Translations under genes and position numbers: made by a program
Assembly: GCF_000455365.1 (NCBI RefSeq)
Contig: NZ_HG315684.1
Span: 643,611 to 707,610 of the forward strand
Source: Halopiger djelfimassiliensis
GTDB taxonomy: Archaea > Halobacteriota > Halobacteria > Halobacteriales > Natrialbaceae
Length of the DNA: 64,000 nucleotides
Reading direction: 5' to 3'
The notes under the pieces: generated by a model
Database searches by the model: none
What the model was told of the DNA's origin: nothing
Seen by the model: the letters and a program-made list of their open reading frames with translations, nothing else
Shown here: piece after piece, positions 54,990 to 63,548 of the stretch
Position numbering within the stretch: position 1 is the first letter of the stretch
How the letters are laid out: every line of letters starts with the position of its first letter

Positions 54990-55727
54990 ATGCGACACCG
55001 CGTCTTCAACGAGGACGGCGACGAGGAACTCGTCTTCGTCATGGGCTGGGGCAACCGCTGGACCCACGAGAACGTCAGTTGGCTCATCGGAACGCTGACA
55101 GACGCCGACTATCGGGTCCACGCCTTCGAACTCCCGACCAACATCGAGGACTTCAAAGCCGACTGGCTCGAGCCAGTCGCCGAGTACGTCCGCGACCTCG
55201 ATGAGTACCAGTTGCTCGGTCACAGCGCCGGCGCGCTCGTCGCGCAGGCCCTCGACGGTGCGGACAACCACGTCTACCTGAGTCCGTGGTGGGGGTACGG
55301 CGGCGACGTTCCGGAACTGCTGCTCGAGGCGATTTCGAACGTTCCAACGACGCTTCCCTGCCTCCCGGTCGGCGAGCTCGAACGGCGGGCGATCGGTGAG
55401 AAGGCAACCGATCACCAGCTCGCGACGACCCCCCGATGGGTGTCGCCGGCGTTCGTTCGGGAAACCCGCCACGCACAGGAGGACCTCCTGACGATCGATC
55501 ACGACGCGGTCGTCTTCTGCTCGCTTCGCGATCCGCTCATCGATCTCCGCCCGATCGGCGAGCGCGTCCCCGCCGAACACGTCGTCCTCTACGACGGCGG
55601 CCACGAACTGTTCTCCTCGACCAGCCGCGAGCGCTACGTCGAGACGTTACTGGCCGCTCTCGAAGACGGTGCCGAAGCCGTCGAGGAAACCGACGCGGCC
55701 GACGAAGAGGAACCAGTCCGGGCTTAG
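54990..55727 (+). CDS. alpha/beta hydrolase
   Basis: A 245-residue hydrolase. The oxyanion-type segment is FVMGWGNRWTHENVSWLI, the nucleophile elbow is LLGHSAGALVAQAL, the acid lies in FCSLRDPLIDLRP and the His in VVLYDGGHELFSS. The cap is short. The acidic tail (residues 225-245) is low-complexity. ATG 54990 is the first in frame; a TATA-like TTTTTTATCGG precedes it by 30 bases. Substrate unknown. Confidence 0.82.
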   Translation: MRHRVFNEDGDEELVFVMGWGNRWTHENVSWLIGTLTDADYRVHAFELPTNIEDFKADWLEPVAEYVRDLDEYQLLGHSAGALVAQALDGADNHVYLSPWWGYGGDVPELLLEAISNVPTTLPCLPVGELERRAIGEKATDHQLATTPRWVSPAFVRETRHAQEDLLTIDHDAVVFCSLRDPLIDLRPIGERVPAEHVVLYDGGHELFSSTSRERYVETLLAALEDGAEAVEETDAADEEEPVRA

Positions 55728-55970
55728 GACGCAGGACTCGAGGCCGAGATCCGGAGTGCTCGGTGTAGTCCGTGAGGCCCGGAGTTGTGTGTCGCCGTTC
55801 GAGTCGGTTCGGCTGAGAGGATCGGTCGTTTGCCACCACGATATGTATCGATCCACTTCGTTTTCGACCGATCACCACGTTCGAACGGCTGCCCGCGACG
55901 CGCAACCAGTCAGCCGACCGCGAATCGCGTCGCAACCACCGATCGAAGACAGCGATACCTCCCCTGACCC

Positions 55971-56492
55971 ATGACGACAAATCCCACCGACGAGACCGGA
56001 GAGCCGTCCGCCATCGATGCGATCACCGACCTCGAGACGCTCCGTGCCCGTTCCGACGTGCCGGTTCACGAGGAGATCAACGTCGTCGACCGCGAAACCG
56101 TCGAGACGGTCGCGGAGCTGAATAATATGGCCGTCACCGGCGTCAGCGACGACACCGGTGCGATCCTATTGATGCGCGTGACCGGGACGTGCGGACTGAA
56201 ACCCCCGTCGGCCTCGGTCGCTCCGGGCGACGATTACGCCGCGGCCGCGCGGGAGTGGGTCGAAACGCAGGCCGGTTTCGAGATCGACCTCGACGCCGTT
56301 GAGGGCGTCTGGGATCACAAGGTTCGCCCCGAGGACGGCGACCGGACGGCCCGGCGGTCGTTCGTCGTCTTCAGCGCCACGCCCGTAACCGATCCGAGCG
56401 ACGCCGAACCGGAGGCCGACGATACCGGCTGGTACGACGAACTCCCGGCGGAAGCGGTCGAACCGCCGGGATGGCAGGCGTTCTTCGACTGA
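55971..56492 (+). CDS. NUDIX-like haloarchaeal protein
   Basis: A 173-residue acidic protein. The segment LNNMAVTGVSDDTGAILLMRVTGTCGLKPPSASVAPGDDYAAAAREWVETQAGFEIDLDAVEGVWDHKVR has the layout of a NUDIX domain. The Nudix box is degenerate: it lacks the REUxEE acidic motif. So hydrolytic activity is doubtful. ATG at 55971. Function unknown. Confidence 0.6.
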   Translation: MTTNPTDETGEPSAIDAITDLETLRARSDVPVHEEINVVDRETVETVAELNNMAVTGVSDDTGAILLMRVTGTCGLKPPSASVAPGDDYAAAAREWVETQAGFEIDLDAVEGVWDHKVRPEDGDRTARRSFVVFSATPVTDPSDAEPEADDTGWYDELPAEAVEPPGWQAFFD

Positions 56493-56595
56493 TTTCCGGG
56501 TCACGTCGCTTCGAGTGCCCGCGTCAACTCGAGGAGGCCGGCGGACGCCGCTCGAGACGAAACGGACATACGCGTTCGCCGGCAACGATCCCTCG

Positions 56596-57555
56596 ATGGA
56601 CTGTAACCGGTGTGACGAGGAGGCGGTCATGCACGCCGCCTACTCCGGGGCACACCTCTGTGCGGATCACTTCCGCGAGTCGGTCGAAAAGCGGGTGCGC
56701 CGCCGGGTGCGGCGGGACGACCTCGTTCCGCAGGACGCGACGCCCGAGGACCCCGAGACGTGGGTAATCGGCCTTTCGGGCGGCAAAGACAGTGTCGTCC
56801 TCACGCGGATCCTCCACGACACCTTTGTGGAGGATCCCCGCATCGAACTCGTCGGCCTGACGATCCACGAGGGCATCGAGGGCTATCGCGATAAATCGGT
56901 CGACGCCTGCGTCGAGCTCGCCGATGACCTCGGGATCCGCCACGAACTCGTCAGTTACGAGGACGAGTTCGGCGTCCGGATGGACGACGTCGTCGAGGAC
57001 GACCCCGAAAACATGGCCGCCTGCGCCTACTGTGGCGTCTTCCGGCGCGATTTGCTCTCGAAATACGCCGACGAACTCGAGGCCGATCTCCTGTTGACGG
57101 GCCACAACCTCGACGACGAGGCCCAGACGGCGCTGATGAACTTCCTCGAAGGCGACGTCGAGCAGATCGCGAAACACTTCGACGCCAGCCTCGGTCCCCT
57201 CCCCGAACGCGACGAACAGGACGAGTTCGTCCCGCGCGCGAAACCCCTGCGGGACGTTCCCGAAAAGGAAGTCGCCCTCTATGCCCACATCAACGACCTC
57301 CCGGCCCACATCACCGAGTGCCCCCACGCCAGCGAGGCCTACCGCGGCGAGATCCAGCAACTCCTCTACGATCTCGAGGAGAACCACCCCGGCACTCGCC
57401 ACTCTATCCTCGCCGGCTACGAGGATCTGGCATCGATCGCCGCCGACGAATTCAGCGGCGACGACGGTGCCGACCTCCGGGAGTGTGTCGAGTGTGGCTC
57501 GACGACGACTCGCGAAGTCTGTCGGAAGTGCTCGCTGCTCGAGTCGCTGGCCTGA
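56596..57555 (+). CDS. ncsA: tRNA 2-thiolation protein NcsA
   Basis: A 319-residue ATP pyrophosphatase of the Ncs6/TtuA group that adds sulfur to the wobble uridine of tRNAs. N-terminal zinc motif CNRCDEEAVMHAAYSGAHLCADHF, the P-loop IGLSGGKDSVVL, CAYCGVFRR, TGHNLDDEAQTALMNFL and a C-terminal zinc ribbon CVECGSTTTREVCRKC are all present in order. In Haloferax the partner is the ubiquitin-like SAMP2 activated by UbaA; they are not in this window. An upstream in-frame ATG at 56515 is rejected because MDCNRC at 56596 is the usual start. Confidence 0.94.
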   Translation: MDCNRCDEEAVMHAAYSGAHLCADHFRESVEKRVRRRVRRDDLVPQDATPEDPETWVIGLSGGKDSVVLTRILHDTFVEDPRIELVGLTIHEGIEGYRDKSVDACVELADDLGIRHELVSYEDEFGVRMDDVVEDDPENMAACAYCGVFRRDLLSKYADELEADLLLTGHNLDDEAQTALMNFLEGDVEQIAKHFDASLGPLPERDEQDEFVPRAKPLRDVPEKEVALYAHINDLPAHITECPHASEAYRGEIQQLLYDLEENHPGTRHSILAGYEDLASIAADEFSGDDGADLRECVECGSTTTREVCRKCSLLESLA

Positions 57556-57587
57556 TTGGCGCTAGTCTTCTCGGTTAGTATGACGGA

Positions 57588-58172
57588 TTGTGCTCTGCAG
57601 CGAACACATCGTGTTGGTGTAAAAAGAGCGCTTCTCACGACGTTTCTACAAAAGAATACTTCTCACCACCGGTTATCAGAACCACCGTTCCGTATTTTGT
57701 CACGGGTTACGGATTCACACATTCAACAAATAAGGTGTTGAGCGAATCGTCTCGAGAAACGATTACTGAGATAACGGTTCACGTCCATGAGACCACACTC
57801 ATCGAACAAACCGACGACGGATTCCGAGTGGCGGTCGTTCACGGAAACACGGAGCAGTCCCCGCGCGCTATTGGGCGGAACGGAAGAATGCTCTCTACCT
57901 ACTATTTCGACGGTAATGTTCCTCTCAGAACGTCGGACTCCAGTTTACGTGATTCGGAATCCATGCTCGATCCGAGAACGGACCCGAACGAAACTCTCGT
58001 CGAGTGTTATCCGGGTGAGACTGGAAGCAAGTACCGGCGACATCTCGGCTCAGTGACTCGCTACAGGTCCCGGTGTCGCAGTAACCGCGATCCGCTCCAC
58101 GAAAATCGTTTGCGCGAGAACGAAACCCGAGTAAACGGATGCAATCACTCGGTATACGGCCCCGAGTATTGA
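57588..58172 (+). CDS. possible orphan ORF in lower-GC intergenic region
   Basis: A 194-codon open frame fills most of the 653-base gap between ncsA and ftsZ2. The region has visibly lower GC, so a frame this long is not simply due to GC bias. The middle part (ITEITVHVHETTLIEQTDDGFRVAVVHG) is protein-like, but no family is recognised and the start is uncertain. It may be decayed or imported sequence. No other feature was seen in the gap. Confidence 0.25.
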   Translation: MCSAANTSCWCKKSASHDVSTKEYFSPPVIRTTVPYFVTGYGFTHSTNKVLSESSRETITEITVHVHETTLIEQTDDGFRVAVVHGNTEQSPRAIGRNGRMLSTYYFDGNVPLRTSDSSLRDSESMLDPRTDPNETLVECYPGETGSKYRRHLGSVTRYRSRCRSNRDPLHENRLRENETRVNGCNHSVYGPEY

Positions 58173-58208
58173 TCGACGAGGGTCTATTCGACCTGTGTTG
58201 TCGTCCGG

Positions 58209-59396
58209 TTACCGGATCACGTCGACGCCGTTCTGTCGTTCGACTTCGCTACGGCCGCCGTCGCTCTGAGCACCGAACTCCGGACCGGATGTCTCGACGT
58301 TGTTGCTGGCGTCGAAGTCGGCGTCGTTGAGTCCCTCGATGCTCGCGCGGGACTTGTCGGCCTGCTTCTGGGTGGTCGGACCGAGCACCTGCGCGCTCTG
58401 GACGCCGGTCATGATCGCCATCACGCGGACCTTGCCCTTGTAGTTCTCCTGAATGCGGGCACCCCAGATGACGTTGGCCGAGGCCTCGAGCCGCTCGGTG
58501 ATGTTGTCGGCGATGCCTTCGGCCTCCTTGAGGGTGAGGTCGGGGCCGCCGGTGATGTGGACGAGTCCGCCGGAGGCACCGCGGTAATCGACGTCCAAAA
58601 GCGGGTGGTTCATCGCGTCTTTGACGACCTCGTCGGTCTTGTTCTTGTCCTGTGTCTCCCCGACGAGCATGACGGCGACGCCACCCTGATTCATGATCGT
58701 CGACATGTCGGCGTAGTCGAGGTTGATCAACGAGGGCTGGGTGATCGTCTCCGAGATGCCCTTGACGGTTTCGGCGATGATCTGGTCCATCACCGAGAAC
58801 GCCTTGCCGATCGGGAGGTTCGGGACGTAATCGAGCAGCCGGTTGTTGTCCAGTACGATGATGGAGTCGGCCTGTTCGCGGAGTTTCTCGAGGCCCTCCT
58901 CGGCTTTCACCGTGCGGGCGCGCTCGACGTTGAACGGCGTCGAGACCATTCCGACGACGATCGCACCCTGCTCTTTGGCGATTTTGGAGACGACGGGGGC
59001 GGCACCCGTGCCGGTGCCACCGCCCATGCCGGCGGTCACGAATACGAGGTCCGCATCCCCAAGGACCTCCTTGATCGTGCTCTGGGCCATCTCGGTCGCG
59101 CGTTCGCCCATCGACGGATCGCCGCCGGCCCCGAGCCCGTTCGTGAGCGACTTGCCGACGAGGATCTTCGTATCGGCCTCGATCATCTTGAGGTGCTGTT
59201 TGTCCGTGTTGATCGCCACGGTGTCGGCACCGTCGACGCCGATGTTGTACAATCGATTGATCGTGTTGTTACCCGCACCGCCGCAACCGACGATGACGAT
59301 CCGTGGATCGCCGAACTCATCCTCGTCGAGCGAGGCGTCCATCTCACGGGCTTCCTGTTCCGCGTTCTCGAGGGCGTCTTGTACGATATCCTGCAT
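58209..59396 (-). CDS. ftsZ2: cell division protein FtsZ2
   Basis: A 395-residue tubulin-superfamily GTPase. The GTP-binding tubulin signature is [26 protein letters not shown] is near residue 34 and [38 protein letters not shown] follows. The N-terminal peptide [20 protein letters not shown] and [13 protein letters not shown] match haloarchaeal FtsZ2, needed for ring constriction. The C-terminal tail (residues about 350-395) is acidic and variable. ATG 59396, two bases after cdrS, so both are in one operon. Confidence 0.96.
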   Translation of the reverse strand: MQDIVQDALENAEQEAREMDASLDEDEFGDPRIVIVGCGGAGNNTINRLYNIGVDGADTVAINTDKQHLKMIEADTKILVGKSLTNGLGAGGDPSMGERATEMAQSTIKEVLGDADLVFVTAGMGGGTGTGAAPVVSKIAKEQGAIVVGMVSTPFNVERARTVKAEEGLEKLREQADSIIVLDNNRLLDYVPNLPIGKAFSVMDQIIAETVKGISETITQPSLINLDYADMSTIMNQGGVAVMLVGETQDKNKTDEVVKDAMNHPLLDVDYRGASGGLVHITGGPDLTLKEAEGIADNITERLEASANVIWGARIQENYKGKVRVMAIMTGVQSAQVLGPTTQKQADKSRASIEGLNDADFDASNNVETSGPEFGAQSDGGRSEVERQNGVDVIR

Positions 59397-59398
59397 TG

Positions 59399-59575
59399 TT
59401 ACACCTTGGCCCAGTTCCGTTTCCCGGACTGTTCGTGTCCGTCGTACTGTTCGTTGATCATCTCACGGACGGCCGACCGGATCGCCTCGCTTCGGTTCGG
59501 GAATTCGCCCGTTTCGACCAGTTGTTCGACTTCTTCGATCTGCTGTTTCGGAATTCGCAGTGTCACACGCTCCAT
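59399..59575 (-). CDS. cdrS: ribbon-helix-helix regulator CdrS
   Basis: A 58-residue ribbon-helix-helix protein: [19 protein letters not shown] begins the beta strand, and [19 protein letters not shown] gives the two helices. CdrS is the small regulator encoded directly upstream of ftsZ2 in haloarchaea and controls ftsZ2 and cell division. The gene spans only 177 bases. It ends two bases before the ftsZ2 ATG. Its leader of about 125 bases contains inverted repeats described separately. Confidence 0.92.
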   Translation of the reverse strand: MERVTLRIPKQQIEEVEQLVETGEFPNRSEAIRSAVREMINEQYDGHEQSGKRNWAKV

Positions 59576-59594
59576 GGTTGTATTCCCCGTTGGG

Positions 59595-59765
59595 GTAAGA
59601 CGGTGGCGCGCCCCTGTCAGACGCGGCGTGTCTTACACCGGAACCGCCCGACATCGGGCGTTTTCGTCCTCTCTCTTCCGCTGTAAGACGACCGTCTTAC
59701 GCGAGTAAACGGAATACTGTCTTGGATAATAAAGCTTTCGTCAGACACGACGTTCCGTGTCTTAC
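59595..59765. promoter_or_regulatory. cdrS-ftsZ2 promoter with multiple inverted repeats
   Basis: The minus-strand TATA (TTTATTATCC, 59733-59724) predicts initiation near 59703. Around it lie GTAAGAC-N4-GTCTTAC (59683-59700), AGACACG-N6-CGTGTCT (59743-59762) and AGACGCGGCGTGTCT (59619-59633). Further single GTAAGAC/GTCTTAC heptamers lie at 59595-59601, 59630-59636 and 59759-59765. The symmetry and placement around the promoter indicate operators, most likely for CdrS and/or CdrL, which are RHH proteins that bind paired half-sites. Confidence 0.6.
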
Positions 59766-60376
59766 GACCGTCTCGAGTTCTGACGTTCCGACTCGAGAAC
59801 GTCGGCTGCAGGAGTCCGACGCCCGCAACTCGGACAGAACGACCAGTCCGACCGGAGTTCGTCACCACACTCGCAGAACAGTCGATGGGAGGTTTTCTCG
59901 CCGCAGTTGGGACAGTAAACGTGCTCGTCGTCGACTGACTCACCGCACTGGCCGCAAGCGGCGGCAGCTTGGGTCTCCCGATCCCGACCTCGAGCGTGGG
60001 TGCCATCGTCGCCGGCCGACTTCCCGCGCGACTGGCTCCGCATTCCTTCGTGGGTCGCCGTCCGAACCGCATCGCCCTCGAGCGAGATCGTGACGTTGAC
60101 GTCCTGCGCATCGCGGCCGCCAGTACGCGGGTGCGCGTATGACGACTCGAGTCGTTTCGCGAGGAGATCATCGACCCGCTCGCGAACGAGATCGTCGATC
60201 GACGGTTCCTCGTCCGGACCGGAGCGGTCCGATTCCCCGCTGCCCCCCTCGGCGTATGACGGCCCTTCGTCGAGATACGAGCGCAGCGCCTCCCGCATCG
60301 CTTCGCTCTTGGAACGATCGAGCGCCTCGAGTTGCTCGACGAGGTCGTCGTCCGCGCGGAACGTGATCTTACTCAT
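59762..60376 (-). CDS. cdrL: ribbon-helix-helix regulator CdrL with zinc ribbons
   Basis: A 204-residue protein. The N-terminal RHH (residues 1-40; MSKITFRADDDLVEQLEALDRSKSEAMREALRSYLDEG) is followed by an acidic linker with a second helix, then double zinc ribbon ACGQCGESVDDEHVYCPNCGEKTSHRLFCECGDELRSDWSFCPSCGRR (eight Cys). This is the CdrL architecture known next to cdrS-ftsZ2. It is transcribed in the same direction, 186 bases upstream of cdrS, and its stop overlaps one of the GTCTTAC heptamers. Confidence 0.88.
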   Translation of the reverse strand: MSKITFRADDDLVEQLEALDRSKSEAMREALRSYLDEGPSYAEGGSGESDRSGPDEEPSIDDLVRERVDDLLAKRLESSYAHPRTGGRDAQDVNVTISLEGDAVRTATHEGMRSQSRGKSAGDDGTHARGRDRETQAAAACGQCGESVDDEHVYCPNCGEKTSHRLFCECGDELRSDWSFCPSCGRRTPAADVLESERQNSRRS

Positions 60377-60470
60377 GGGGCGAGATACTGCCGTGTTGAC
60401 ACGCCCCCTATATCAATCATTCTGCCGTTCACGGTCACTCGCCGCTTCGCCGTCGTCGAAAATAACAACC

Positions 60471-60480
60471 CTTATGTTAT
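60471..60480 (+). promoter_or_regulatory. TATA-like box of tRNA-Tyr
   Basis: CTTATGTTAT lies about 30 bases before the mature 5' end of tRNA-Tyr and is a reasonable archaeal TATA element. Confidence 0.4.
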
Positions 60481-60505
60481 CCACGGCGGCTACGTAGAAG
60501 TGCAA

Positions 60506-60579
60506 CCGCCCTTAGCTCAGACTGGTAGAGCAGCCGACTGTAGATCGGCTTGTCCCCCGTTCAAATCGGGGAGGGCGGA
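60506..60579 (+). tRNA. tRNA-Tyr (GTA)
   Basis: A full 74-base cloverleaf. The acceptor stem CCGCCCT (60506-60512) pairs with AGGGCGG (60572-60578), discriminator A. The anticodon stem GCCGA/TCGGC encloses CTGTAGA with anticodon GTA at 60540-60542. The T stem CCCCG/CGGGG encloses TTCAAAT. CCA is not encoded. No intron. Its 3' end serves as an integration site (repeat at 60552-60685). Confidence 0.96.
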
Positions 60580-60685
60580 TTTTCTCCGAAAATCCGACCG
60601 ACACGATTTGAACACGCCAGTCGCAGCGCGCGAACGCAGTGAGCGCGACCGTCTGGCACCTGTTCAAATCGGGGAGGGCGGACTT
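60552..60685. repeat. 134-bp direct repeat, left copy (att-like)
   Basis: Positions 60552-60685 recur as a perfect copy at 62427-62560, offset 1875. Each copy begins inside the T arm and 3' end of tRNA-Tyr and contains that 21-base tRNA end twice (60559-60579 and 60663-60683), plus an inverted copy of its core (CGATTTGAAC). This is the layout of attL/attR flanking an integrated element. Confidence 0.85.
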
Positions 60686-61472
60686 TTTCACCAAACGATT
60701 CGGAGCCGAGTGGAGCCGCGACGTCGTGCGATTCTATCTCGGCGTGTTTGGGTTGAACAGATTGCCTGACTCGGGCTACCGCTGTCGTGCGTTCGCGTAT
60801 AGTAGAACGGGTCGGGGAACCTAGAAACTTTCGCCCGAAGATACGACATGTTCTCAATCGGTGGTATAGGATTTGAGTGGCGTGATTTCTTTTTACGAAC
60901 GCGACGAACTTGCCTTACATAGGTAGGCCGCCCCGACTCCGAAAATATCCCAGATTTGCAACCAGACTTATGCAACTATGGTCGGTTTGAGTCTGAACAT
61001 CTGCGATGTAGTATATGGGAAACACCTCGTGAAGGACTGCCCAATTGTCATAATATTAAATGAAGGGTGTTGATGATTCATTCTGAAATCCAGAGTACCA
61101 CGTGTCGAATGGTAAACAGGAGAGATAACACAGGTGTGGTGTCGAGATGACCGCATCGGCTGTCGAGAAGTTCGACAGAGGCGATCGTCAGAATTCTGGT
61201 CCTACAGCTATCGGGTGCATCGTAGGAGGTGAGGGCTGGATCAAAAAGGGGCACGATCACAGCGGAAAAGCAAACAGCAACTGAGTTAAGTTCCACGCAC
61301 TCATTTGAGGATTGGAAGTTCCCTCTGAGAATCGCCCAAACGTTCTATATGGGAATCACTCGGTGAAGGCCACTCCATTGTCACGTATTATACCCATTGT
61401 CGACGTACAGGGAAGTCGCACACTGAATCAGCAACCACAGAGTACTAATGATTGGGACTGAGATGCTTTTTT
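60686..61472. other. non-coding left part of the integrated element
   Basis: 787 bases with low GC and no convincing gene. It includes an imperfect direct repeat: TATATGGGAA at 61012 and at 61346 begin two 46-base stretches about 75% alike by eye, both ending with an AT-rich TTGTCA-type segment. They may be remains of a mobile element or control region for the methyltransferase. Confidence 0.45.
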
Positions 61473-62123
61473 ATGAATCTTAACCTAGGATGCGGTGCAG
61501 ATGGGATTGATGGTTGGATTAATATCGATAAATCTTGGGACGCTCGTCTCTCGAAATATCCCTTTATCCATCGATTCTTTCAAAATATTGGAATAGGATT
61601 CACAGATGAAATGAGGGACGTTCCGAATTTGATGACACACGATCTTTCAGAAGATCTGCCATTTGATGACGAATCAGTAGAATACATATACACATCCCAC
61701 GCAATTGAACATCTTGGTCGTGATGATGCTGAAGATCTTATTGCGGAATCATACAGAGTGTTGGAACAAGGTGGTCGAATACGAATAGTAACACCAGATT
61801 TAGAAAAGTATATTTCTGAATATTTAGGCGATATTGAGCTTGATGGGAGTGAAAAATACACATCTTCCGCAGACATATTTGTGAATCGTACAATGATGGG
61901 AAAAGAGAATATTGATATGGTTGCCCAAAGAGTAAGAAAATCTATATTTCAACCAGAGAATAATCATTACTGGCTATATGATTTCAAATCTATAGAAAAT
62001 ATGCTGGAAAAAGAAGGGTTTGAAGAAATCGAACGTTGCAAGTATCAGGAGGGAAATGTACCTGATATAGAAAAACTTGATAATAGACCTCAAACTTCAA
62101 TACACGTTGAAGCAAGGAAATGA
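61473..62123 (+). CDS. class I SAM methyltransferase, horizontally acquired
   Basis: A 216-residue methyltransferase beginning MNLNLGCGADGIDGWINIDKS (motif I), then the EDLPFDDESVEYIYTSHAIEHLGRDDAEDLIAESYRVLEQGGRIRIVTPDLEKYI segment typical of polysaccharide-linked methyltransferases. GC content is about 35-40% by eye against over 60% around it, with A/T-ending codons throughout. That marks recent transfer. It lies inside the tRNA-Tyr element. ATG 61473 directly precedes motif I; an upstream ATG adds only seven residues. Substrate unknown. Confidence 0.85.
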   Translation: MNLNLGCGADGIDGWINIDKSWDARLSKYPFIHRFFQNIGIGFTDEMRDVPNLMTHDLSEDLPFDDESVEYIYTSHAIEHLGRDDAEDLIAESYRVLEQGGRIRIVTPDLEKYISEYLGDIELDGSEKYTSSADIFVNRTMMGKENIDMVAQRVRKSIFQPENNHYWLYDFKSIENMLEKEGFEEIERCKYQEGNVPDIEKLDNRPQTSIHVEARK

Positions 62124-62127
62124 TATT

Positions 62128-62345
62128 CAATCTGTTCAACATCTTTCCGCCAGAGCCGATACTCGTACAGCCTGCGGCCAGTGAGGTCGTTGTGGTTGGT
62201 GAGGTTTTCCTTCGCACCATCGGACGAAGTGCTTGAGACGGTATCTGTGGGCCTGTACGGTTCTCTCAGAAGCGTCGTCCTCCCGTTGTGCGAGGTAGAG
62301 GTCGACTGCCTTCTGTGGTGCGATGGGTTTGAGGTCTTGGGTCAT
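62128..62345 (-). pseudogene. tyrosine recombinase (integrase) N-terminal fragment, frameshifted
   Basis: The frame starts MTQDLKPIAPQKAVDLYL and continues QREDDASERTVQAHRYRLKHFVRWCEG, the SAM-like DNA-binding domain of haloarchaeal integrases. After about position 62210 the family sequence ENLTNHNDLTGRRLYEYRLW continues in another frame, so a frameshift is present. It then ends at the 3' end of the methyltransferase gene. The catalytic domain is missing, so it is inactive. Confidence 0.8.
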
Positions 62346-62426
62346 CGGTTGTCATCTCCGCGAACCCACGATGTCGGTCGGGGAAGCCGAGCAGATGGCC
62401 CGATGCAGCCCTGTTATCCCGCCGCA

Positions 62427-62560
62427 GTCCCCCGTTCAAATCGGGGAGGGCGGATTTTCTCCGAAAATCCGACCGACACGATTTGAACACGCCAGTCGCA
62501 GCGCGCGAACGCAGTGAGCGCGACCGTCTGGCACCTGTTCAAATCGGGGAGGGCGGACTT
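62427..62560. repeat. 134-bp direct repeat, right copy (att-like)
   Basis: Perfect copy of 60552-60685. It includes two copies of the tRNA-Tyr 3' end (62434-62454 and 62538-62558) but not the rest of the tRNA. It marks the distal junction of the element. Confidence 0.85.
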
Positions 62561-62891
62561 CGTTTTCAGTCGAAGCGTAATATTCCCGTGAAGACGTGTT
62601 TACATCCGTTCTAGAGTCGCCCCATTCCAGTCTCTAGGACGTGCGTTCATCCGAAAGCCGTGCGTTTACCGGATCGATGCCATCGCCTGTATTTCATAGC
62701 AAGCGAAAACCGGTGAGACAGCGCTGGTTCCACTCGAGAACCAACGTTGTATGGGCCGTTGTCCAAGGGTCAGCGACGATTAAACCGACCAAGAGCTCGC
62801 CTCAGACGTCCAATATTGCGAAGAGCCACAGCAGCTATCGACCGGCGAATCAATCCCACGTATCCCGTGTTTCCTGCAGCCAAGGCGCTGG
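62561..62891. other. intergenic region downstream of the element
   Basis: 331 bases between the right repeat and the next gene. No recognisable gene or RNA. On the minus strand a short reading frame (GNTGYVGLIRRSIAAVALRN...) lies beyond the stop of the membrane protein gene, possibly a relic. Confidence 0.4.
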
Positions 62892-63398
62892 CTAGATGAT
62901 CGTATAGATGACGACTATCACGACCGGAACGGCGAGCAATGCGATCATGCCACCGACCAATCGATCGCGTCGGGACGCTGCCACGGTGTAGAACCCGGCA
63001 AAGACGGCGACCGTTCCGAGAAACCGTAGCAGTTCCGCCGCGCGAAATTGGGAAGCGCCGGACAGCAGGGCGGCTGAAAGCGAAGGTCCGCCCGTGAATG
63101 CGGGTCCGACGATGAACCAGACGGCAGACGCGATCCACTGGGCGAGCACCCCCCATACTGCGACGGCACCGATTTCCCAGTCCGGTGTTGCCGGACGGTG
63201 TCGGACGTACGTGAGCACGCCGACGACGATCGGTATCAGAGCGATGAGTTGTTTCAGTTCGGATGTCCGGCTCGGCGTTTGAACCAGTACAAACACCTGT
63301 AAAGCCAACCCGAGCATGACGATGCCACCAAGCAAGCCAGCAAACGTGAGCCTGTCCGAGTCAGCGACCGCCGAGCGAGACGATAGAAGTGAGGGCAT
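62892..63398 (-). CDS. membrane protein, function unknown
   Basis: A 168-residue protein with five hydrophobic helices (about residues 17-40, 50-67, 80-104, 120-140, 145-167). It has no catalytic motif. ATG 63398 gives MPSLLSSRSAVADSDRLTFAG; the upstream in-frame start adds eight residues. Convergent to nothing nearby, next to the element. Confidence 0.6.
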   Translation of the reverse strand: MPSLLSSRSAVADSDRLTFAGLLGGIVMLGLALQVFVLVQTPSRTSELKQLIALIPIVVGVLTYVRHRPATPDWEIGAVAVWGVLAQWIASAVWFIVGPAFTGGPSLSAALLSGASQFRAAELLRFLGTVAVFAGFYTVAASRRDRLVGGMIALLAVPVVIVVIYTII

Positions 63399-63548
63399 AC
63401 CGCAATAGTATTGGATCCTCAATAAGTGTTTTCTGTTTACGATCTCCTGAAGGAATTCAGCTGGTAACGCCGTTGCTCCGGTATCCAGTTCGTCGGATGG
63501 GCAGTTCGCTTTCGAACGAACAGGGACGTCGGCTGCTGACCGTAGAGA

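Larger units (their letters stand above)
60552..62560. mobile_element. small tRNA-Tyr-integrated element
   Basis: The 134-bp repeats bound a 1.7 kb insert (unit length 1875 bp) next to tRNA-Tyr. The insert is markedly AT-rich compared with the chromosome. It contains a methyltransferase gene (61473-62123) and a broken tyrosine recombinase (62128-62345). The remaining integrase piece lacks its catalytic C-terminus, so excision would need a recombinase supplied from elsewhere. Confidence 0.7.

Noticed and set aside
60663-60683. A second tRNA-Tyr 3' end
   Set aside because: Only the last 21 bases of the tRNA are present, with no D or anticodon arm. It is a repeat of the integration site, not a tRNA gene. 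The copies at 62434 and 62538 are the same.
62770-63156. 128-codon minus-strand frame overlapping the membrane protein gene
   Set aside because: Most of it is an Arg-rich out-of-frame reading of the membrane protein gene; only the last 40 codons lie outside and show no family.
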